Shown here in pieces: positions 1 through 7,355 of a stretch of 64,000 bases of DNA. A program made the translations under genes and the position numbers. The notes beneath the pieces were generated by a model. The model saw nothing but the letters and a program-made list of their open reading frames with translations, searched no databases and was not told where the DNA came from. The stretch comes from a virus. Position 1 is the stretch's first letter. Each line of letters opens with the position of its first letter. The stretch covers positions 1-64,000 of the IMG/VR virus record IMGVR_UViG_3300020057_000029; one strand, 5' to 3'.

Positions 1-568
1 CAGACAGGTTAGCCCCAGACAGGATAGCCCCAGACAGGTCAGCCCCAGACAGGATAGCCCCAGACAGGATAGCCCCAGACAGGTCAGCCCCAGTCAGGTT
101 TGTCCAAGACAGGTCAGCCCTAGTCAGGTTTGCCCTAGTCAGGTTTGCCTTGGCCAGGTTTGCCTTAGTCAGGTTTGCCCTAGTCAGGTTTGCCCCAGAC
201 AGGCTTGCCCCAGACAGGTTTGCCTCAGACAGGTCAGCCTTGGTCAGGTTTGCCTCGAACAGGTTTGCCTGAGACAGTTTTGCTTTAGCCAGGAAAGCCC
301 TAGACAGGTTTGCCCCAAGAAGGTAGGTCCCAGACAGGTTTGCCCCGCGTAGGTCAACCCCAGTCAGGTTTGCCTGAGACAGGTCAGTCCAAGACATATT
401 TGCCTCAGACAGGTTTGCCCCAGTCAGGTTTGCTAAAGTCAGGTCAACCTTAGCCAGGTTTGCCCCGCGTAGGTCAACCCCAGACAGGTTTGCCCTTTCG
501 CCACTTTCTCCACCTTTTAAAAATATAGCGTGTAGTTTAAGGATGTTATCTAAAATTTGCTTATTCAT
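1..568 (-). CDS. Pentapeptide-repeat protein (3' end outside window)
   Basis: The frame opens at ATG 568 and stays open to the window edge, giving 189 codons without a stop. About 25 non-repeat residues (MNKQILDNILKLHAIFLK and a few more) are followed by uninterrupted five-residue repeats of the form A(N/D)L(S/T)G. The family folds as a right-handed quadrilateral beta-helix. Some members mimic DNA and protect gyrase, but most have no known role, so no function is assigned. It shares its leader peptide with the genes at 1283 and 5393, which makes it a recent paralogue. The start follows an AGAGGTGA Shine-Dalgarno sequence. The gene is truncated only by the window boundary. Confidence 0.9.
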   Translation of the reverse strand, partial: MNKQILDNILKLHAIFLKGGESGERANLSGVDLRGANLAKVDLTLANLTGANLSEANMSWTDLSQANLTGVDLRGANLSGTYLLGANLSRAFLAKAKLSQANLFEANLTKADLSEANLSGASLSGANLTRANLTKANLAKANLTRANLTRADLSWTNLTGADLSGAILSGAILSGADLSGAILSGANLS

Positions 569-580
569 AGTCACCTCTTT

Positions 581-637
581 ACTATACAATGCATTGACGG
601 TGCCAAACATAACTACGTGATATCATTAGATGCTAAA
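581..637 (-). repeat. Intergenic repeat copy A (short form)
   Basis: This is the shortest copy of a dispersed repeat found between operons of the minus-strand accessory cluster. It holds the block ACTATACAATGCATTGACGG plus the following bases up to ATGCTAAA. Here the dyad is imperfect (GACGG in place of GACAA). It sits directly upstream of the Shine-Dalgarno sequence of the pentapeptide gene at 568. Other copies are at 1931, 4047, 5274, 6451, 7678 and 8652. Confidence 0.85.
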
Positions 638-649
638 CTTCAATACCGA

Positions 650-868
650 TTATTGTTTGGTCAATTGTTCAATGCCTAAACAGTGCCTTTTGTATAACTT
701 TTTAGCGTCAATGAAGGTATCAGCGCAATCCCAAGCAACTCTAACACCATTTTTGTGGTTATACGTTCTAACATGATAGCAATCATGCTCCATCCAAAGC
801 GTTACCCTGTAACCCTTTTTTTCTTTTTCTTGCAAGTATCCGCATGAGAGTTCATATTTTGACAGCAT
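650..868 (-). CDS. Small hypothetical protein, 72 aa
   Basis: Family not recognised. The start at 868 follows AAGGGG in the correct position. The product is basic and contains four cysteines without a clear zinc pattern. Alternating hydrophobic residues (VTLWMEHDCYHVRTYN) suggest two or three beta strands followed by a helix (TFIDAKKLYKRH). It is probably the last gene of the operon beginning at 1267, 12 bases downstream of the preceding gene. Intergenic repeat copy A follows its stop. Confidence 0.7.
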   Translation of the reverse strand: MLSKYELSCGYLQEKEKKGYRVTLWMEHDCYHVRTYNHKNGVRVAWDCADTFIDAKKLYKRHCLGIEQLTKQ

Positions 869-880
869 AATGCCCCTTTG

Positions 881-1267
881 TTAAATTAAGTTACATTCTT
901 TTTCTAAAACGGCTTCATGTTTAAAAAAAATACATTGAAAGTCTGACGTTATAACATTGCTTGCATGATACACACTAAGCCTAAAGCCAAGATCTGTTAA
1001 ATTGTACAGTTCTTTAGAATTAAACCATTTTGCAAATTGCTCAAGAGAAATAAAGCCAAAAACATGGTAGGGATCATTTCCAAGACGTGATTCCAAATGC
1101 TTATTTAGCCCATCATCATAAGGCCCAGGACAGCCCGTTTCAAAGCTGTGCGTCCTAGTTGTCCATTCGGATACCCCATGCCCTACGATAGGGAAACTCC
1201 CACAATACGGCCCTAGCCCGTTTTTTTCCACGCGATACACTGTCACACAATCTAAAAACCTAATCAT
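881..1267 (-). CDS. Conserved phage-type hypothetical protein, 128 aa
   Basis: The start at 1267 has AGGGAGCGAAT upstream. The opening (FLDCVTVYRVEKNGLGPYCG) and the later FGFISLEQFAKWF resemble a family of phage proteins of unknown function with a VYRVE..GxGPYxG start. That resemblance is from memory and was not searched. The protein looks soluble and globular with no membrane segment. The gene lies 15 bases downstream of the pentapeptide gene at 1283 on the same strand and is probably co-transcribed with it. Confidence 0.72.
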   Translation of the reverse strand: MIRFLDCVTVYRVEKNGLGPYCGSFPIVGHGVSEWTTRTHSFETGCPGPYDDGLNKHLESRLGNDPYHVFGFISLEQFAKWFNSKELYNLTDLGFRLSVYHASNVITSDFQCIFFKHEAVLEKECNLI

Positions 1268-1282
1268 ATTCGCTCCCTAAAT

Positions 1283-1918
1283 TTACTTATCGGCCAGGAT
1301 AGTATCAGTCAGGATAGTATCAGTCAGGTTTGCCCCGCGAAGGTTTGTCCCGAACAGGTCAGCCCCGATCAAGTTTGCCTTGGTCAGGTCAGCCCCAAAC
1401 AGGACGGCCCAAGTCAGGTCAGCCCCGCGTAGGTTTGCCCCAGACAGGCTTGCCTGAGACAGGTTTGCCTCGAACAGGTCAGCCTTAGCCAGGTTTGCCC
1501 CGCGTAGGTTTGCCCCAGACAGGTTTGCCTTGGTCAGGTCAGCCCCAAACAGGTCAGCCTCAGACAGGTCAACCCCAGACAGGTCAGCCCTAATCAGGTT
1601 TGCCCCAGCAAGGTTTGCCCCAGTCAGGAAAGCCCCAGTCAGGTTTGCCCTGGCCAGGTCAGCCCCGAATAGGTTTGCCCCAGACAGGTTTGCTAAAGCC
1701 AGGTCAGCCTTGAACAGGAAAGCCCCAGACAGGTCAGCCTTAGTCAGGTCAGCCCCGAACAGGATAGCCCCAGTCAGGTTTGCCCCAGATAGGTTTGCTA
1801 AAGCCAGGTCAGCCCCGTAAAGGTTTGCCCCGGTCAGGTTTGCCCTTTCCCCAGCCTTTTCACCTTTTAAAAACATAGCGTGTAGTTTAAGGATGTTATC
1901 TAAAATTTGCTTTTTCAT
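1283..1918 (-). CDS. Pentapeptide-repeat protein, 211 aa
   Basis: ATG 1918 is chosen over the GTG two codons upstream because the AGAGGTGA Shine-Dalgarno sequence overlaps that GTG. The leader MKKQILDNILKLHAMFLKGE is followed by about 35 five-residue repeats (A-N/D-L-x-x) that reach almost to the C-terminus, ending in a few DTIL motifs. It is a predicted quadrilateral beta-helix. Known relatives include gyrase-protecting Qnr and MfpA proteins, but there is no specific sign that this one targets gyrase. The strongly repetitive DNA creates long spurious open frames on the opposite strand. Confidence 0.92.
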   Translation of the reverse strand: MKKQILDNILKLHAMFLKGEKAGERANLTGANLYGADLALANLSGANLTGAILFGADLTKADLSGAFLFKADLALANLSGANLFGADLARANLTGAFLTGANLAGANLIRADLSGVDLSEADLFGADLTKANLSGANLRGANLAKADLFEANLSQASLSGANLRGADLTWAVLFGADLTKANLIGADLFGTNLRGANLTDTILTDTILADK

Positions 1919-1930
1919 AGTCACCTCTTA

Positions 1931-2030
1931 ACTATACAATGCATTGACGGTGCCAAACATAACTACGTGATAACATTAGATGCTAAAAAACACTTTTGTA
2001 GAACTTTTAGACAATCGTACAATACCTGAC
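1931..2030 (-). repeat. Intergenic repeat copy B
   Basis: The copy starts with the block ACTATACAATGCATTGACGG and continues through ATGCTAAAAAACACTTTTG and TAGAACTTTTAGACA. It diverges after about 95 bases, where other copies continue with CAGTACCTGATATCATT. It lies between the pentapeptide gene at 1918 and the end of the gene at 2118. Confidence 0.85.
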
Positions 2031-2053
2031 CACTGGCCCTGTTCTAATGAATA

Positions 2054-2080
2054 CTTCAAGCCAAGTGATTAGGCTTGAAG
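2054..2080 (-). terminator. Stem-loop after the 2118 gene
   Basis: Nine-base perfect inverted repeat CTTCAAGCC/GGCTTGAAG with a 9-base loop, 38 bases beyond the stop of the minus-strand gene at 2118. There is no clear T-tract on the minus side, so it may be an mRNA 3' end stabiliser rather than an intrinsic terminator. Confidence 0.45.
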
Positions 2081-2117
2081 GTACGACAATTTTGCTTTTG
2101 CAACAATCATGCCACTC

Positions 2118-2504
2118 TTATTGTTTTTTGGGTATGGTTTTGTCAATGTAGCCAGTGTAACGGTAAACCTTGCACCACTGCGAATGCTGCCTTGTATAAT
2201 CTTTAAAACCTGTTTTGTATCCGCCACAATCGCAAAGGCTTTGAGGTTTTATCGTTGGTTCATTTTTTGCATCAGTCATTGCCCAGTAATTTCTAAATTC
2301 GTCAAGGTCTATCAAAACTATAGAATCATGATTAGAATGTGTTATATTGTTGAAACGCAAGCGTACTGAAATTGCATCCATATCTAGCAATTCTGCCGTA
2401 TTTCCAGTAATCAGTTTGACATATACAGCGCCTTTAAAAGCTTTGAAAACGCCATGGATATCCGAAAATTCATAACTACCTGCAATTGAGTCAATAGTTA
2501 GCAT
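2118..2504 (-). CDS. Hypothetical protein with C-terminal zinc-binding motif, 128 aa
   Basis: The start ATG at 2504 shares a base with the TAA of the upstream gene (TAATG), so translation is probably coupled, with GGGGG just upstream. The N-terminal 70 residues look like a beta-rich domain. Near residues 90-112 the motif CDCGGYKTG...HSQWC has the spacing of a small phage zinc knuckle (CxCG, then HSxWC). The zinc role is inferred from Cys/His spacing only. Function is unknown. Confidence 0.72.
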   Translation of the reverse strand: MLTIDSIAGSYEFSDIHGVFKAFKGAVYVKLITGNTAELLDMDAISVRLRFNNITHSNHDSIVLIDLDEFRNYWAMTDAKNEPTIKPQSLCDCGGYKTGFKDYTRQHSQWCKVYRYTGYIDKTIPKKQ

Positions 2505-2953
2505 TATGCCCCCATCTCATCCATAATTTCACGCATAGAGTCAAAAACACTGTTTGCAATTTTTACGCGCTCGTAAACTTGACCTTGCATCAAATCACCT
2601 GCTGCGCCAATGGCACTATGGCCCAGTTCTCGGGCTTGCTCATCGACGTAGCCCAAACGCTCAAGATTACTTGATACCCATGCTAAAAGATCACTTGTAT
2701 AGCTATCTGCTTCAATTTCATTTATTCTGTTTTCCATACCATCGTTTTCTGACTCAGATAGCATATACAGGGCATCTAGAGCATATTCATATTTATAGTC
2801 ATCGGGAGACATTCCCTCGTGAGCCGCCTGAACCAATTCTTTTAATTCTTTAGGCGCGCTATCTTTTAAAGAATAGAAACTAGCGCCATTAATGCGTTTT
2901 TTATGCTCAAATTGTTTCAAATAATCAGCGGCTAATTCTTGTATAGTTTTCAT
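2504..2953 (-). CDS. Hypothetical acidic helical protein, 149 aa
   Basis: It begins at ATG 2953 (MKTIQELAADYLKQFEHK) and is predicted almost wholly alpha-helical and acidic. There are no cysteines or membrane segments. The central segment SDLLAWVSSNLERLGYVDE resembles phage proteins of unknown function that I have seen before, but I cannot name a family. It overlaps the next gene by one base and lies 19 bases after the 2973 gene, all in one minus-strand operon. Confidence 0.72.
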   Translation of the reverse strand: MKTIQELAADYLKQFEHKKRINGASFYSLKDSAPKELKELVQAAHEGMSPDDYKYEYALDALYMLSESENDGMENRINEIEADSYTSDLLAWVSSNLERLGYVDEQARELGHSAIGAAGDLMQGQVYERVKIANSVFDSMREIMDEMGA

Positions 2954-2972
2954 ATATTTCCTTTTAATTAAG

Positions 2973-3206
2973 TTAAGCAGCTTTGCTAAAATTCACTTTT
3001 AGAATATTGCTATTGTTTTGCTCTAGTTCGACCATGCATTCCACGAAACGAAGGGCATCGATTGACTCATAAAGACTAGCAAGGCGCAGCATTATTTCAC
3101 TCATTTCCCTAGTGTCGTTTTGATTGCATTGTGCTAGTTCTTTCCGCACACTTTGGATTGCTTCAAAAGTCATCTTATAGCATTGTATTTTGGCTTCAGT
3201 TTTCAT
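2973..3206 (-). CDS. Small helical hypothetical protein, 77 aa
   Basis: The start ATG at 3206 follows AGAGGT with good spacing. The sequence is largely helical with heptad-like leucines (IMLRLASLYESIDALRFVECMVELEQ). There is no recognisable domain. Its place between the 3254 and 2504 genes, with a short spacer, supports it as a genuine operon member. Confidence 0.68.
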   Translation of the reverse strand: MKTEAKIQCYKMTFEAIQSVRKELAQCNQNDTREMSEIMLRLASLYESIDALRFVECMVELEQNNSNILKVNFSKAA

Positions 3207-3253
3207 ATTTACCTCTTTATTAAAATAATAAGATCAATTAGATTAGTTAACTA

Positions 3254-3631
3254 TCAAAAGGTCTGTTTGATGAATTCCATTTGTTCATATAATGTTAAGG
3301 CGTTCAAAAGAACTTCAAGCTTGGCGCATTGCTTTTCAGTTGTCTTTTCACCTCTCTCATAGCAGAACCCATTAGGATTAGGCGCTAAGCCATGAGATAC
3401 AATCTCAATTTCACTTTCAGCGCAAAGGTCAAGGATATTATCAAACTTTAATTGCGTTTTGGTTAGCAAAGGTAGCCCTTCCCGCAAACGCTCAATTTCC
3501 TTTGACTTTAGCTTGCGACAAGAAACATGGTGTTTACGCATAACGCCATGAATTGCGCAATATAAATAACCTTTTGTGTCAATATAGCTGACAGTAGCCT
3601 TGCAATCCTTAAACATATCACACTTAAGCAT
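3254..3631 (-). CDS. Zinc-finger-like hypothetical protein, 125 aa
   Basis: ATG 3631 is preferred because GGGAG lies eight bases upstream. The longer reading from 3685 would overlap the preceding gene and has no ribosome site. The N-terminus has a C-x5-C-x14-C-x2-H arrangement (C4, C10, C25, H28) around the sequence YIDTKGYLYC, consistent with a small zinc ribbon. A basic patch (KHHVSCRKLKSKEIERLRE) follows, and nucleic-acid binding is a plausible inference. The C-terminal third is helical. No family is recognised. Confidence 0.68.
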   Translation of the reverse strand: MLKCDMFKDCKATVSYIDTKGYLYCAIHGVMRKHHVSCRKLKSKEIERLREGLPLLTKTQLKFDNILDLCAESEIEIVSHGLAPNPNGFCYERGEKTTEKQCAKLEVLLNALTLYEQMEFIKQTF

Positions 3632-3672
3632 AATTATTCTCCCATGTAAAACAATGTTTTCTTGTTCATAGT

Positions 3673-3885
3673 TTAGCCCTTCCATACAACTTCAAAGCCT
3701 TGTTTCAAAGCGCCTTGAACCAATGCATCAAGGATAGTGCTTGCTTTGTATTCCTTGGAATGAATACCATCGAACCATACTGTCAAAGTATCACGGCCAT
3801 AATCTATGGCCATGCTTTGAGCATTCGGCACACGTTTGGCAAATGCTCTGAGTATTTCTGTTTTGCTTTGCTCTATTTTGTTCAT
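3673..3885 (-). CDS. Small hypothetical protein, 70 aa
   Basis: It starts at ATG 3885 after AAGGGG. The predicted fold is alpha-beta: a helix (SKTEILRAFAKRV), a strand (DTLTVWFDG) and a helix (TILDALVQGALKQ). It is the first gene of the operon running to 2118 and follows a structured, non-coding upstream region. No family is recognised. Confidence 0.68.
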   Translation of the reverse strand: MNKIEQSKTEILRAFAKRVPNAQSMAIDYGRDTLTVWFDGIHSKEYKASTILDALVQGALKQGFEVVWKG

Positions 3886-3896
3886 ATATCCCCTTA

Positions 3897-4046
3897 AAAG
3901 TCTAGCTGCGCGGTTACTGCTAGTAGTATTCCGAATTAGTTCGGCGACTTCGCCCGCTTGCCCTTGGCCCCTATTTACAGCTTCTAGTTAACCGATATTC
4001 GTCTGACTTATCCGCTGCGTATCCTTGCCAATCACTTATTAGTAGT
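3897..4046 (-). other. Structured non-coding leader of the 3885 operon
   Basis: About 150 bases without an open frame, upstream of the gene at 3885. Small hairpins are visible: GGCGACTTCGCC at 3943-3954, and CCGAA/TTCGG (loop TTAG) at 3931-3944. They share two G residues and so cannot both form fully. A CTAGC/GCTAG pair lies closer to the gene. GC content is higher than in the flanks. It does not fold as a tRNA. It may be an mRNA leader or small RNA, but no class is recognised. Confidence 0.35.
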
Positions 4047-4166
4047 AATGCATTGACAATGCCAAACATAACTACGTGATATTACTAGATGCTAAAAAAC
4101 ACTTTTGTAGAACTTTTAGACAGTACCTGATATCATTGAATAATTCAGTAGTCACCTATACAGTTA
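4047..4166 (-). repeat. Intergenic repeat copy C
   Basis: Nearly full-length copy with a perfect 13-base dyad GCATTGACAATGC at 4050-4062, the ACACTTTTGTAGAACTTTT block, and the distal CAGTACCTGATATCATTG and AATAATTCAGTAGTCACC blocks. It lies between the 4208 gene and the structured leader of the 3885 operon. Confidence 0.85.
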
Positions 4167-4207
4167 TGCCACAATATCATTACCATTTTTCAATTGATCG
4201 TATGCGC

Positions 4208-4402
4208 CTATTTCCATGGCCAAAGTCTTATAGTTTCTACAGCACTATCGAAACTGTCAATGGTTTCGCGGTGAAGTATCTGACCTTCCAATGTTTTGGT
4301 CACCTCATAACCTGCATGATCTTGTTCATAATCGTATACAGCAACCAACGAAACTGTCATTCCATTGTGCTCAATTCTTCTCATTGCTCTATTTAATTGC
4401 AT
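4208..4402 (-). CDS. Small hypothetical protein, 64 aa
   Basis: The start at 4402 follows AGGAGTTAAAT, identical to the ribosome site of the next upstream gene. A beta-rich core (MTVSLVAVYDYEQDHAGYEV) is followed by a helix. No family is recognised. It is the last gene of the 5226-4208 operon. Confidence 0.66.
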   Translation of the reverse strand: MQLNRAMRRIEHNGMTVSLVAVYDYEQDHAGYEVTKTLEGQILHRETIDSFDSAVETIRLWPWK

Positions 4403-4418
4403 ATTTAACTCCTAAATG

Positions 4419-4796
4419 TTATTCTAAATAAATTTGCCCATCGCCGCCGACAATGGCGTGCTGTTCTCCAAACTTTTTGCAAGCGTCGGTTAGTTTGTCC
4501 CCAATGTCGCCAAGGCCCCTATCCCAAAAGCCTACTCCATGCCGATTACGAGTTAACCAAAAATCATGGCCCGTTTGATCGGCGCACAATCCCTCTAATA
4601 GTGCAGCATTCTGTTCTACGAACTGTTCACAATCTTTTAGCGCCTTGGCATAGGATTCAGGCGCGATATCGTCAGCGTCGTAATTTCTTTCAAGAGGTAC
4701 CCCGCCTGACTCATTTGATTCATCAAGGCTGGACCATAAAGCGCACACAATATAGTGTTGAACCATTTCGTATATAAAAGCTTCTTTATTAAGCAT
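4419..4796 (-). CDS. Conserved phage hypothetical protein, 125 aa
   Basis: The start at 4796 follows AGGAGTTAAAT. The segments HYIVCALWSSLDESNESGG, GHDFWLTRNRHGVGFWDRGL and GGDGQIYLE match my memory of a family of unknown function spread through many unrelated tailed phages, usually with the phrase GHDFWLTRNGHGAGFWDR. It looks globular and soluble. Recognition is from memory only. The neighbours are small same-strand accessory genes. Confidence 0.82.
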   Translation of the reverse strand: MLNKEAFIYEMVQHYIVCALWSSLDESNESGGVPLERNYDADDIAPESYAKALKDCEQFVEQNAALLEGLCADQTGHDFWLTRNRHGVGFWDRGLGDIGDKLTDACKKFGEQHAIVGGDGQIYLE

Positions 4797-4805
4797 ATTT
4801 AACTC

Positions 4806-5027
4806 CTAAAATTGTGTATGGAAAAGGCTTGCCGCTATCCCATGCCTGTAGGTATCGACAAAAATTTCGCCATAGATATCATTAGTCAAAAGATAGCTTA
4901 TAGTAACATCGCTTTCATTGCTTGCTTGTAGGGCTAGCCTATGCGCCTCTTTCAAGCTTGAAGTTTTCACAGAATCAATTGCTTGCTTATAGGCATAGCA
5001 TTTGCGTATCCAATATGTTTTTCTCAT
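4806..5027 (-). CDS. Small hypothetical protein, 73 aa
   Basis: The start at 5027 follows AGAGGAAAT. The basic N-terminus (MRKTYWIRKCYAYKQ) is followed by a helix (SLKEAHRLALQAS) and strands (VTISYLL, GEIFVDTY). This alpha-beta pattern is typical of small phage accessory proteins. No family is recognised. Confidence 0.65.
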   Translation of the reverse strand: MRKTYWIRKCYAYKQAIDSVKTSSLKEAHRLALQASNESDVTISYLLTNDIYGEIFVDTYRHGIAASLFHTQF

Positions 5028-5034
5028 ATTTCCT

Positions 5035-5226
5035 CTATTCCATCCTAATTACGTGGCATGTATAATCACCATTACCAATTGCGCTAACAGGCTTTTTGGT
5101 ATGTTTCATCAAGAAGCCCATATAATCCATTGCAGCGCTTAACGTGGCAAAAGTCAAAACTGTATCAATTGCAATGCCTTTTAGTGGACCTTTTACGATA
5201 TACTTCATAAACTTTACTTTATACAT
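5035..5226 (-). CDS. Small hypothetical protein, 63 aa
   Basis: The start at 5226 follows GAGGAGAT. It reads as strand-helix-strand, with the phrase FATLSAAMDYMGFLMKHTKKP centred on a helix. It is the first gene of its operon, immediately after intergenic repeat copy D. No family is recognised. Confidence 0.65.
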   Translation of the reverse strand: MYKVKFMKYIVKGPLKGIAIDTVLTFATLSAAMDYMGFLMKHTKKPVSAIGNGDYTCHVIRME

Positions 5227-5273
5227 GATATCTCCTCAATAATTGATAACTTCAAAGACTTTCATACAGTACG

Positions 5274-5396
5274 TAATGCATTGACAGTGCCAATGCTAAG
5301 TTGTTGATAACACTAAGGCACTAAAAAACACTTTTGTAGAACTTTTAGACAGTACCTGATATCACTAGATTATTCAGTAGACACCTAGACAGTTAT
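5274..5396 (-). repeat. Intergenic repeat copy D
   Basis: Copy with an imperfect dyad (GCATTGACAGTGCC) and a variant middle (AATGCTAAGTTGTTGATAAC) shared with copy E only. The distal part runs into the stop codon of the pentapeptide gene at 5393, so the repeat joins the end of one gene to the start of the next operon. Confidence 0.85.
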
Positions 5397-6100
5397 TCGG
5401 CCAAAATAGTATCAGACAGTTTTGCCCCGCGTAGGTCAGCCTCAGACAGGTCAGCCCCGAACAGGTTTGCCTTAGACAGGTTTGCCTTAGACAGTTTTGC
5501 CTTAGACAGTTTTGCCCAATACAGGTTTGCCCCAGTCAGGTTTGCCCCAGACAGGTTTGCCCCAGACAGGTTTGCCCCAGTCAGGTTTGCCTTAGACAGT
5601 TTTGCCTTAGACAGTTTTGCCCAATACAGGTTTGCCCTAGTCAGGTTTGCCCCAGCAAGGTAGGTCTTAGACAGGTTTGCCCCAGACAGGTTTGCCCCGC
5701 GAAGGTTTGCCCCAGTCAGGTCAGCCCCAGACAGGTCAGCCTTGAACAGGAAAGCCCCAGACAGGTCAGCCTTGAACAGGTTTGCCCCGGTCAGGTTTGC
5801 CTGAGACAGGTCAGCCCCAGTCAGGTTTGCCTTAGACAGGTTTGCCTTAGACAGGTTTGCCCCAAGAAGGTTTGCCCCGAATAGGTTTGCCCCAGTCAGG
5901 AAAGCCTCAGACAGGCTTGCCCTAGACAGGTTTGCCCTAGTCAGGATTGCCCCGAACAGGTTTGCCCCAGTCAGGTTTGCCCCAGTCAGGTCAGCCCCAA
6001 TCAGGTTTGCCCAAGACAGGTTTGCCCTTTCCCCAGTTTCTTCATCTTTTAAAAACATAGCATGTAGTTTAAGGATGTTATCTAAAATTTGCTTTTCCAT
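5393..6100 (-). CDS. Pentapeptide-repeat protein, 235 aa
   Basis: ATG 6100 is chosen over an upstream GTG that overlaps the Shine-Dalgarno sequence (AGGTGA). The leader MEKQILDNILKLHAMFLKDE is nearly identical to those of the 568 and 1918 genes, then about 40 five-residue repeats run to the end (last residues SDTILAE). Internal near-identical blocks (YWAKLSKAKLSKANL appears twice) show recent expansion within the repeat array. It is a predicted beta-helix of unknown target. Confidence 0.92.
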   Translation of the reverse strand: MEKQILDNILKLHAMFLKDEETGERANLSWANLIGADLTGANLTGANLFGAILTRANLSRASLSEAFLTGANLFGANLLGANLSKANLSKANLTGADLSQANLTGANLFKADLSGAFLFKADLSGADLTGANLRGANLSGANLSKTYLAGANLTRANLYWAKLSKAKLSKANLTGANLSGANLSGANLTGANLYWAKLSKAKLSKANLSKANLFGADLSEADLRGAKLSDTILAE

Positions 6101-6110
6101 AGTCACCTTT

Positions 6111-6437
6111 TCAATCCTGGTTATTCATGGCGTCGATTCTATTCATTTCATCGCTTTCTACTACGCGGAAAGTATCGGGAGAAGGGACAAGATCGCATAT
6201 TAAATGGGCTATTTCCAAGGCCTCGCGCTTGGTAGAAGCCATAACGGCATTATATCCACCATTTACCCAATTGAAAACCCATTGTTTAGGGCCTTTGCCG
6301 AAACGACGCTCAAAAGCTTCATCGGAAAGGTCAAGAATTTTACTATAGTGGCGCTCGAATTCAAAAATGGTTCCTCCCTGCTGCGAGTGAAGGGCACAAA
6401 GGCGGGAAAGACGTGTTTCGGGCATTTTCTTATTCAT
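6111..6437 (-). CDS. Hypothetical protein, 108 aa
   Basis: The start at 6437 follows AGAGGTAAC. The sequence has a helical N-terminal half and a phrase PKQWVFNWVNGGYNAVMASTKREALEIAHLI, in which a beta strand precedes a helix. No cysteine motif is present apart from isolated residues. It is followed ten bases later by the pentapeptide gene and is probably co-transcribed from the copy E region. Confidence 0.7.
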   Translation of the reverse strand: MNKKMPETRLSRLCALHSQQGGTIFEFERHYSKILDLSDEAFERRFGKGPKQWVFNWVNGGYNAVMASTKREALEIAHLICDLVPSPDTFRVVESDEMNRIDAMNNQD

Positions 6438-6450
6438 ACTGTTACCTCTT

Positions 6451-6576
6451 TACTATACAATGCATTGACAATGCCAATGCTAAGTTGTTGATATCATTAG
6501 ATGCTAAAAAACACTTTTGTAGAACTTTTGGTCAGTACCCGATATCATTGAATAATTCAGTAGTCACCTATACACT
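6451..6576 (-). repeat. Intergenic repeat copy E
   Basis: Full-length copy with a perfect GCATTGACAATGC dyad at 6462-6474 and the AATGCTAAGTTGTTGATATC variant shared with copy D. The distal blocks (CAGTACCCGATATCATTG, AATAATTCAGTAGTCACC) end at the stop of the 6568 gene. Confidence 0.87.
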
Positions 6577-7116
6577 AGCATAAGAAGGATTAGCATAAGA
6601 AGGATTACCGTAATAATCACATTTAACTATAGATGGAAAGTAACCTGACTTTTCCATGTAGGCTTCGATAAGCTTATTTCGGCTTTCTACAGTCTCGTAA
6701 TCACGCTTGGAGATAAACCATTTATTACTGTCTTGGTCTAATACATCACCTTCATGATTAATCACAATGCAAGGCCCTTCGGATGTAGTGATGCAGTCAT
6801 TTTCAAAATCAATACCGATAAATTCTAAATCAAAGTATTCTTTCAGCAATTCGCGCTCTAATTTATCTTTTGTATCAATCAATAGACTAAGGTCAACCCT
6901 AATCCATGCATGGAAACTATCATCGTACGGTACAGTAGTCAATTCTCTAGAATTGCCCAATGATTCTACCATCTTGGCAATGATAGCTCTCTTGGTTTTC
7001 ATTTCCATACTGAATACCCTTATAGCCTTGTCTTTTAATTTAATCAATTCCTTTTCTTTATCGGCACTGATTGCAACCATTTGTTTTTTGATACGGTTAA
7101 GCATACGAATTTTCAT
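6568..7116 (-). CDS. Hypothetical protein, 182 aa
   Basis: The start is placed at ATG 7116, which overlaps the upstream stop as ATGA; an alternative ATG three codons earlier is possible. The N-terminus is basic and helical (MKIRMLNRIKKQMVAISADKEKELIKLKD), suggesting a coiled coil, followed by an acidic alpha-beta region. The C-terminus ends in a tandem duplication (NPSYANPSYASV; the DNA repeats AAGAAGGATTAGCAT). No family is recognised. Confidence 0.68.
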   Translation of the reverse strand: MKIRMLNRIKKQMVAISADKEKELIKLKDKAIRVFSMEMKTKRAIIAKMVESLGNSRELTTVPYDDSFHAWIRVDLSLLIDTKDKLERELLKEYFDLEFIGIDFENDCITTSEGPCIVINHEGDVLDQDSNKWFISKRDYETVESRNKLIEAYMEKSGYFPSIVKCDYYGNPSYANPSYASV

Positions 7117-7355
7117 TTTCCACATCCATCTTGGTCTAGCTCATAGATTTTTCCGCTATCGTCCTTTTCCAACAAAAACCATGCGCCTTGCCCACATTGG
7201 TATTCTCGGTGTAAAGTTCCATCCTCTAGTAGCCAAAAATTCCAGATGCCAGGAATTCCAGACACTTTTAATCTGCTTTTTGCCTTTTTGATTGCTTCGC
7301 GTTTTGTCATCTTCAGTTTCCTTTTTGCTGCCTTGATTGCTTCTTGCTTATTCAT
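7113..7355 (-). CDS. Small basic hypothetical protein, 80 aa
   Basis: ATG 7355 is preferred because GAGAGAGA lies just upstream and it overlaps the preceding gene by only eight bases. The basic N-terminus contains a repeated phrase (KQEAIKAAKRKLK / KREAIKKAKSRLK), giving an amphipathic helix. The second half (GIWNFWLLEDGTLHREYQCGQGAWFLLEKD) is beta-rich. No family is recognised. Confidence 0.66.
   Translation of the reverse strand: MNKQEAIKAAKRKLKMTKREAIKKAKSRLKVSGIPGIWNFWLLEDGTLHREYQCGQGAWFLLEKDDSGKIYELDQDGCGK

Noticed and set aside
1530-1820. Long plus-strand frame opposite the pentapeptide gene, rich in RSAP/RFAP units
   Set aside because: It is the antisense reading of a repetitive gene; no ribosome site, and its composition is fully explained by the repeats.
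3897-4046. Possible tRNA or intron end
   Set aside because: No T-loop consensus, no acceptor stem and no CCA; no group I core elements recognised.
1283-6100. Claim that the pentapeptide proteins confer quinolone-type gyrase protection
   Set aside because: Only the fold is evident; Qnr-specific loops or dimer regions are not visible, so no resistance role is supported.
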